DNA from: Irpex lacteus
Taxonomy: Eukaryota; Basidiomycota; Agaricomycetes; Polyporales; Irpicaceae
Direction of reading: 5' to 3'
Assembly: GCA_001986395.2 (NCBI GenBank)
Contig: MQVO02000286.1
Location: 1-11,488, forward strand
DNA: 11,488 bases
Positions within the stretch are counted from its first letter, which is position 1. Every line of letters begins with the position of its first letter. Below are positions 6,824 through 11,488 of the stretch, piece by piece. The notes beneath the pieces were generated by a model, which searched no databases, had not been told where the DNA came from, and saw only the letters and a program-made list of their open reading frames with translations. The position numbers were made by a program, and so were the translations under genes.

Positions 6824-7322
6824 AGCTGGTGAGAGTACACATTGTCCCAGCTGTTTGGCACCTCGATGTCGACTCAACCTATCCTCCGGGGGCAAAAGCT
6901 CGGAAGGGTTCGGCTGTTCGCCGATTAAAAGGTTACGCGAGTTGGGTTTAATACGACGTGAGTCAGTATGGTCCCTATCTTCTGGAGGGATAAATAGTAA
7001 AAAGGGAGAGACCTTCTAGTACGAAAGGATCAATAGGCTGTGTTTCTATAGTGTACCAATTGTTGAAATAATTGCATAAAAAATTAAAAATGCATAGTTG
7101 GGTAGCCACAAACATATTAGATAAGTGCTGAAGGAATAAATGCACGAAACTATCCCCTAGATACTATCATTAAAATATCTTTAGTATATTTTAATTTTTT
7201 AAGAAATAGAACATTTCTTGATAGGATGTAAATGTAAGTACTGTAAAGTATTAAGTTTAACATTACTAATTTATTAAATAGACTATATGCTCAATTATTG
7301 TCAATAAAAAATCTTTCAGCCC

Positions 7323-7345
7323 AGCCACTTTCTGGTAGAGTGGCT
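7323..7345. repeat. GC-rich stem-loop behind rnl
   Basis: agccact (7323-7329) pairs with agtggct (7339-7345) around a nine-base loop, about 35 bases after the estimated 3' end of rnl. It shares the AGCCACT/AGTGG motif with 2663-2686. It could help 3' processing of the rRNA transcript, or be one more mobile GC cluster. Confidence 0.55.
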
Positions 7346-7544
7346 TATTCTTTTGTTTTATAAAAAAAAGGGAGTTAGTAATAAATTTTATTTTAATTTA
7401 AAGTTAAGATATTAAAAAGGGAACAGATGATTCTTATATAATAGTTTAAACTAAATCATAAATTAAATCTTAATATTCATATTTTCAATATAATTGTAAT
7501 CCTATTGCTTTATTGTCATTGCTGGATCTATAGTTTAATCATCC

Positions 7545-7653
7545 ACCCAAAAAAACTAATTAATTCCATTCCAAAAACTAGGCTCTAATTAAAATTTAAT
7601 TTAATTAAATTTTAATAATCGCGGATGAAAGAATTATAACTAGTTTTTTGGGG
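7545..7653 (-). repeat. Hairpin element copy 6 (nested, composite)
   Basis: The outer ends are cacccaaaaaaactaatta (from 7544) and ataactagttttttgggg (ending 7653). Inside lies a reversed right end, ccaaaaactaggctct (7571-7586), followed by the AT palindrome 7584-7617. The last part (gaattataactag...) is the reverse complement of the left end of copy 8. The arrangement of left, right and left ends suggests one copy inserted into another. Confidence 0.7.
7584..7617. repeat. AT palindrome, related to 2602-2629
   Basis: It shares attaaaatttaatt and taattaaattttaata with 2602-2629 and has five additional central bases. It forms the centre of element copy 6. Confidence 0.6.
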
Positions 7654-7922
7654 AAGAATACATAAAATTAAATAAAATATTATAAATAAAAATAATTAAA
7701 TAAATATATTTTAATTTAAGTTATATCTAAATAAAAAAAGTATTTAATTATATAAGAGAGTATAAATTTTACTAAAATAATTTATTAAAAAAATAAAGAT
7801 ATAAAAACATAAAATAATTATTAATATATACAATCTCTCTTCTTACTAACTATAATTCTCTCTACCCTTTTTTTAATTAAATAAAAAAGGAGAAAACTAT
7901 AATAATTTATTAAAAATAGAAG

Positions 7923-7950
7923 AAAACTAGGTAATTTAGATTCTAGTTTT
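7923..7950. repeat. Degenerate short hairpin relic
   Basis: aaaactag (7923-7930) and ctagtttt (7943-7950) are perfect 8-base complements around a 12-base loop. It looks like an eroded copy of the hairpin element lying just before copy 7. Confidence 0.4.
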
Positions 7951-7957
7951 AAAATAA

Positions 7958-8004
7958 CCCACAAAAACTAGTTAGAATTAATTATAATTCCTAGTTTTTT
8001 GGGG
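7958..8004 (+). repeat. Hairpin element copy 7
   Basis: cccacaaaaactagttag to cctagttttttgggg around a near-palindromic centre (gaattaattataattc). It is the cleanest simple copy in the spacer and very like the copy in rnl. Confidence 0.85.
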
Positions 8005-8328
8005 ATCTGTGAAGATTATTATTATATATTGGATATTAAGATTAAAAAAGGTTTATTAATATCTATTAACGATAGTAAAATAGCTATAAATGATAGTAAA
8101 TATAAGAGAGTATAACTTAAACCAAGTCTCTCATTTTCATTATATTTTGAAGTAAGGAAAGAGTAATAAGATTTCAGCAAGTAATAAGATATATCCAAGT
8201 TTAAGATCTATGAAAGTTTAATAGGAGACTAGTAAGACTTAAAGGTGTGGGTGGAAAGGGATAGTTCCATCGATAAAGAGGAAGGCATGTGTAATAAACA
8301 AGGAATGAATATTATAAATCCAAACAAT

Positions 8329-8386
8329 CCACCAAAAAACTAGTTATAATTAATTCTACCGCGATAGCGACCCTAGTTTTTTGGGG
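8329..8386 (+). repeat. Hairpin element copy 8 (with GC-rich centre)
   Basis: ccaccaaaaaactagttat to ccctagttttttgggg. The centre contains accgcgatagcgaccc, a small GC-rich hairpin (cgc, loop gata, gcg) not present in copies 3, 5 or 7. Confidence 0.8.
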
Positions 8387-8512
8387 TATGATAATAAAAC
8401 TGTTCAACAAAAAGACATTAATTGATCGAAACGCAGTTTAGGGAAGGATGCTCTAACTCATAGAAAGAAAAGAGTAGGGGTGGAATCTTAATAATAAGAT
8501 AGTGTCCATACA

Positions 8513-8584
8513 TGCGGTATAGTGTAAAGGTTGGCACAATAGCCTCATGAGCTGTTAGAGCAGGTTCAATTCCTGATGCCGCAA
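8513..8584 (+). tRNA. trnM: tRNA-Met (CAT)
   Basis: The acceptor tgcggta pairs with tgccgca (8577-8583). D stem gtgt/gcac. Anticodon stem atagc/gctgt with loop ctcatga; anticodon CAT at 8546-8548. The T arm is around gcaggttcaattcctga. I cannot say from this alone whether it is the initiator or the elongator. Confidence 0.92.
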
Positions 8585-8605
8585 TAGAAATAAAATAAAA
8601 GACCG

Positions 8606-8676
8606 GGTCTTTTTGTATAAAGGCAGTACAGCTACCCTTCACGTAGCAAGTATCAGTTCGATTCTGATAAAGACTA
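8606..8676 (+). tRNA. trnE: tRNA-Glu (TTC)
   Basis: Acceptor ggtcttt/aaagact (first pair G-U), D stem gtat/gtac, anticodon stem gctac/gtagc with loop ccttcac, anticodon TTC at 8638-8640, T stem atcag/ctgat with loop ttcgatt. It lies 21 bases after trnM. Confidence 0.93.
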
Positions 8677-8753
8677 TATTCTTAATTTCTTTATGCCTTT
8701 TTATTTTTATAATGGGGGGTGTTGGTATTTGTTTAAAAAGGGAAAGGAGTAAA

Positions 8754-8827
8754 TGAGTTGTAGTTTAATTTGGCAGAACGTCATTTTTTGGTAGTGAATA
8801 ATATCAGTTCGAATCTGGTCAACTCAG
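8754..8827 (+). tRNA. trnQ: tRNA-Gln (TTG)
   Basis: Acceptor tgagttg/caactca, D stem gttt/gaac, anticodon stem tcatt/agtga with loop ttttggt, anticodon TTG at 8788-8790, T stem atcag/ctggt with loop ttcgaat. Loop position 37 is G. It is the third gene of the trnM-trnE-trnQ group behind rnl. Confidence 0.92.
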
Positions 8828-8952
8828 TAAAAAAATTTTTTTTTAAATTAACTAACAAGGGGTAACTTCAGGCTACTAATTTTAATAGTTTTATCGTAAG
8901 ATGAGTTGGGGGTATTTACAAGAAGTTTTTTAATTTATCTAAAATATAATAA

Positions 8953-9390
8953 TTAATTAAATGGGTTTATAATATTATCCACAATCTGGTCTAACAAAGC
9001 TTCATGTCTGGCTGCGAACAACAATCTATATCTTCTATCATGAGCATTTAAAGCCTACATAGGATTTGCCGGATTATGGACCATATCCCATCTAGTTGGA
9101 GTAGGTTCACTTACCACTCTAGGATGAGTTATTTACCATCTTCTTTGTCTAGGTGTATTTAACACCGAATCATCTAGGCCTTGAATAGTATCTTGACTAC
9201 TAGTTCTACTTATAGAACCTAATCTAAGGAGGAACCACAACCTTATTTTAAATGTAAAAATAAAATAAGACAAATCAAGCTGAGATTTCAATATATATAA
9301 AGTGAGAAAGCTTTGCTTAGCCTCTGATTTGGATCGTACCTTTAGATTATCATCTAAACCCAGCTTCCAGCTTTCCAAAGAAACCTGCAA
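8953..9390 (-). pseudogene. Unrecognised minus-strand ORF remnant with two in-frame stops
   Basis: One minus-strand frame runs from an ATG at 9390 to the TAA at 8953-8955 and is broken only by TAA 9133-9135 and TAG 9055-9057. The most protein-like part is 8953-9228: SISRTSSQDTIQGLDDSVLN, TPRQRRW, stop, ITHPRVVSEPTPTRWDMVHN, PANPM, stop, ALNAHDRRYRLLFAARHEAL and LDQIVDNIINPFN. In that part every Arg is AGA, as expected for a mitochondrial gene, which favours this strand. The part above 9240 has mixed codons and may be intron sequence instead. On the plus strand a hydrophobic frame with TGA as Trp is also open (about 8950-9258), so strand is not certain. No family is recognised. Confidence 0.4.
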
Positions 9391-11488
9391 AAGTGGTCCC
9401 TTTAGTCGATTTCTAAATGATGTGTAGTTGTTGAAAGAATATATACAATGAAAACAGATAGGTTTAACGGCTCTGTGTCGGTTTAACTATTCCCCGTACG
9501 GGTGCCTTTTAAGGGAAATTTCTTCAGTCACTTTAAGTATTTAAGTATCAATAAGTCTTAATATCAAACTTAAAAATTCTCGAAGGAAAGGTAAGTAAAC
9601 TGTAAAAATTCTTAAGAAAATGAAAATTCAATCAATCATGACCTTGTTATCTAACCTATGGGATTTAGTGATCGTAACGTTCACAAGTTTCAGAAGTTAT
9701 CAGGTAAGGTTTATCCATTTACTGGGTAGACTTCTAACCCAATCCCTAACTTCTCTTTTTAGTTACCTTGGTACTAAAGAGGTGATATCTTTTGAATAAA
9801 CAGTCTGAAGAGGAAGTACAACCATACAAACCATTACCAAACGTTTCTAAGTTCAAAATCAAATGGCTATCTAATTATCATCCAATTTTCTTAGCCAAAG
9901 GAATCTTGAAAAGAGAGAAATCTCCTCAATTCGAAATCGAAATTCACACTAATAAAAACATTAATAGATATATTAATCATCAGTTGAATAGATTAAGAAA
10001 ACACAGAGAAAATCCTCAAGTATTCTGGATCATAGCAAAATACCTTTTAAATAGTTATACATTTCAGGTAGCTTGTTTTCATCATGTGTTTAGAAATTGG
10101 CATAGAACATTACATTTTAAGAAGGTACTAAGAATCCTGAAAGAAACGCACAATTAGCTAAAGATTTGACAAATGGAAAATTACAGCCAATTGACTTCAA
10201 AAGATTGTACATCCTTAAAGATGTAAACAATCTAGAGAAAGGTTTTAGACCATTAGGAGTACCAGCCCCTCACTGGAGAGTATTGTTACACGGATTAAAC
10301 CTAATAATGATAATCTACTTTGGTCCATACCAAAGTCCAAACCAACATGGATTCTGGCCCGGAAGAGGAACAGACACAGCATGGAAACAAATCCATTCTG
10401 AGGTATAGTATCCAACAATATTTATGAATTTGACTTAAAATCATTCTTTGATACCATAAATCTAACCTATTTAAATCAGATATTAGAATCGATAGGATTA
10501 CCTGAAGAATTATTGAAAATGATTGATGTAATGAGTAGAAGTCTGCCGAAAAGTGAACAGTCAGATGCTCCCCCAGGAGTAAGCTTTCCAACTTGGTTAA
10601 ATAATCAAGAACACTACGAAGATGTAATCCATTACTACACAAATCAAAGATTAGAATTATCTAATCCTTTACTTTATATTCTAGGGAAACTATTCTATCA
10701 TTTGCAATTGATCTTTGAACCCCGTTTAGCTAATTTTGAATTCCTAAGAGGAGTACCACAAGGATCTCCTCTATCTCCGTTGTTATCCAGCATAGCTTTA
10801 CATGCCACTCTATTGAAATGCCCCACTTTAGTACAATATGCCGATGATGGTATCTTGTACGATGTGGAAAATCCAGAAGAAATTCTAAGTTTTCCCGCAA
10901 GTTCAGGTATTAAATTGAATGCATTAAAAAGTCAATGGATCAAAAGAAATGGAGAATGGCTAACAAGTCTAAAATTTTTAGGAAAAAGATTTATACCCAG
11001 AAACCTTTTAACAGGTGAACAGTTAAATCTACAAATGGCACAAGATGGGATTTTAGAAACAGCGACAAGAACACCCAAAGTATTTGTCTTTGAGGATTAC
11101 GCTCTAATCCAAGAAGCAGTAATCTATGATATGAAGCAATCAACAACTTCAATTCATCAACCAGAATTAACACCTGATTTTCAGGAATGGTTCAACAGCA
11201 AATATTTAGGATTCGTAAGCAGCAGAATATATAATGGAACAATTGACATAAGCCAAATAGAACAAGATTTTGAATACAGCTTTAAAAGGGAACTTGGTCT
11301 CAATATGAGTCAGAGAAACCGGACAAAGTTGAATTAACAGTCTTTAATAGTACAAGTATAGCAATATCAGCCCTATTAAGCTATCACGGAAATGTTCAAG
11401 TATGGAAACACTTTGTAAACTCTAATAGAGAAAAATACATTAACCCATTGAGAAAAGGACCTTGGATGACACCTTATTCCAGAGGATA
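9229..11488 (+). mobile_element. Probable group II intron or related retroelement, 3' end outside the window
   Basis: The inference rests mainly on the reverse-transcriptase frame. Upstream of it, 9229-9749 is non-coding, less AT-biased than the spacers and rich in short pairings (for example cttattttaaatgtaaaaataaaataag around 9240-9268, and ccccgtacggg at 9492-9502), as expected of a domain I ribozyme region. I could not place a GUGYG 5' splice site with confidence, and domains V and VI would lie beyond the window. The host gene is therefore unknown. A retroplasmid-type insertion is the alternative. Confidence 0.45.
9750..11488 (+). pseudogene. Reverse transcriptase, three frame breaks, 3' end outside the window
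   Basis: The likely role is reverse transcription of its own intron or element RNA. The frame opens after a stop at 9747-9749; TTG 9792 is one possible start. Segment 1 (frame 3, to about 10140) is basic. Segment 2 (frame 2) has KGFRPLGVPAPHWRVL and HGFWPGRGTDTAWK, RT motifs 1 and 2. Segment 3 (frame 1, from about 10408) has YEFDLKSFFDTI with the first catalytic Asp (10429-10452), GVPQGSPLSPLLSS (10750 on) and QYADDGILY with the YADD box (10837-10848), then a motif 7-like KFLGKRF. Segment 4 (frame 3, from about 11292) gives GTWSQYESEKPDKVELTVFN and runs off the window. The joins near 10140, 10403 and 11290 are each one base. All catalytic residues are present and no nonsense codon lies inside a segment, so the breaks are either recent or assembly errors. 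It uses TGG for Trp. Confidence 0.85.

Larger units (their letters stand above)
4150..7290 (+). rRNA. rnl: Mitochondrial large-subunit ribosomal RNA
   Basis: Conserved LSU landmarks appear in order: aaggaaatcaaccgag (4345-4360), gaaggtgaaagtcctg in domain I, gcgaaagcgac and agacccgaagc (4837-4970), ccgacacaggttcgtaggta (5879), gatcctaaggtagcaaaata (6181), gaccctatgcagctttact (6321), the peptidyl-transferase loop tagggataacaggctgat (6806-6823), gtttggcacctcgatgtcg (6853) and the sarcin/ricin loop ctagtacgaaaggatcaa (7016-7033). The ends are approximate: the 5' end by position of the first conserved helices, the 3' end by the last helix near 7270-7290. At about 3.1 kb it is normal for an intronless fungal gene. 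I see no intron at the frequently occupied sites. Variable regions carry AT-rich expansions and two hairpin insertions (4871-4920 and 5800-5833). ORFs that can be read inside it are chance frames. Confidence 0.96.
7291..8512. other. AT-rich spacer rich in hairpin elements
   Basis: Between rnl and trnM I find no convincing gene. The stretch holds four hairpin elements or relics, a GC-rich stem-loop just behind rnl, and poly(T)/poly(A) inverted pairs such as cccttttttt with aaaaaagg near 7863-7892. The sequence 7524-7540 (ggatctatagtttaatc) looks like the first part of a tRNA (acceptor plus D arm) cut off where element copy 6 begins. Confidence 0.5.

Noticed and set aside
6753..7019. Open frame of 88 codons within domain V of rnl
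   Set aside because: It is made of highly conserved rRNA sequence; the frame is accidental.
8418..8642. Minus-strand frame across trnM and part of trnE
   Set aside because: The tRNA folds explain this sequence fully.
10301..10642. Minus-strand frames opposite the reverse transcriptase (also 10991-11173)
   Set aside because: The plus strand carries clear RT motifs; the minus frames are shadows.

Overview
The window looks like part of a fungal mitochondrial genome. It is very AT-rich, it carries a complete organellar large-subunit rRNA gene (rnl, about 4150-7290) followed on the same strand by tRNA genes for Met, Glu and Gln, and its protein fragments read best with TGA as tryptophan (mould/protozoan mitochondrial code). 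LAGLIDADG and reverse-transcriptase sequences and small hairpin elements scattered through spacers and even rRNA also fit an expanded fungal mtDNA. No species can be named from the sequence.

Layout. 1-693: the 3' end of an acidic reading frame on the plus strand, broken by two single-base frame changes. 694-4141: a spacer full of remnants. It holds three unrecognised minus-strand remnants (1204-1425, 1668-1976, 2053-2331), two fragments of nad4 lying in the correct order on the minus strand (3876-3569, then 2602-2418), a decayed LAGLIDADG endonuclease piece (3256-3572), an unrecognised ORF (3917-4141), and several exact direct repeats of 18-36 bp. 4150-7290: rnl, apparently without introns, with two extra hairpin insertions in variable regions. 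7291-8512: a spacer dense in hairpin elements. 8513-8827: trnM, trnE, trnQ. 8953-9390: an unrecognised minus-strand remnant. About 9229 to the window end: a probable group II intron or related retroelement encoding a reverse transcriptase, with three frame breaks and running off the end.

The most notable feature is a family of about eight short palindromic elements with a left end like CCCCAAAAAACTA(A/G)TTA and a right end like CCTAGTTTTTTGGGG. They occur in both orientations, have interchangeable centres, and include half copies, one nested copy, one copy inside rnl and one inside an open reading frame. They behave like a small non-coding mobile element comparable in style to yeast GC clusters or Allomyces double-hairpin elements, but I do not recognise this sequence family.

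As a working unit, only rnl and the three tRNAs look functional. The protein-like sequences are nearly all broken, either by real decay or by single-base indels in the assembly; read mapping would decide which.
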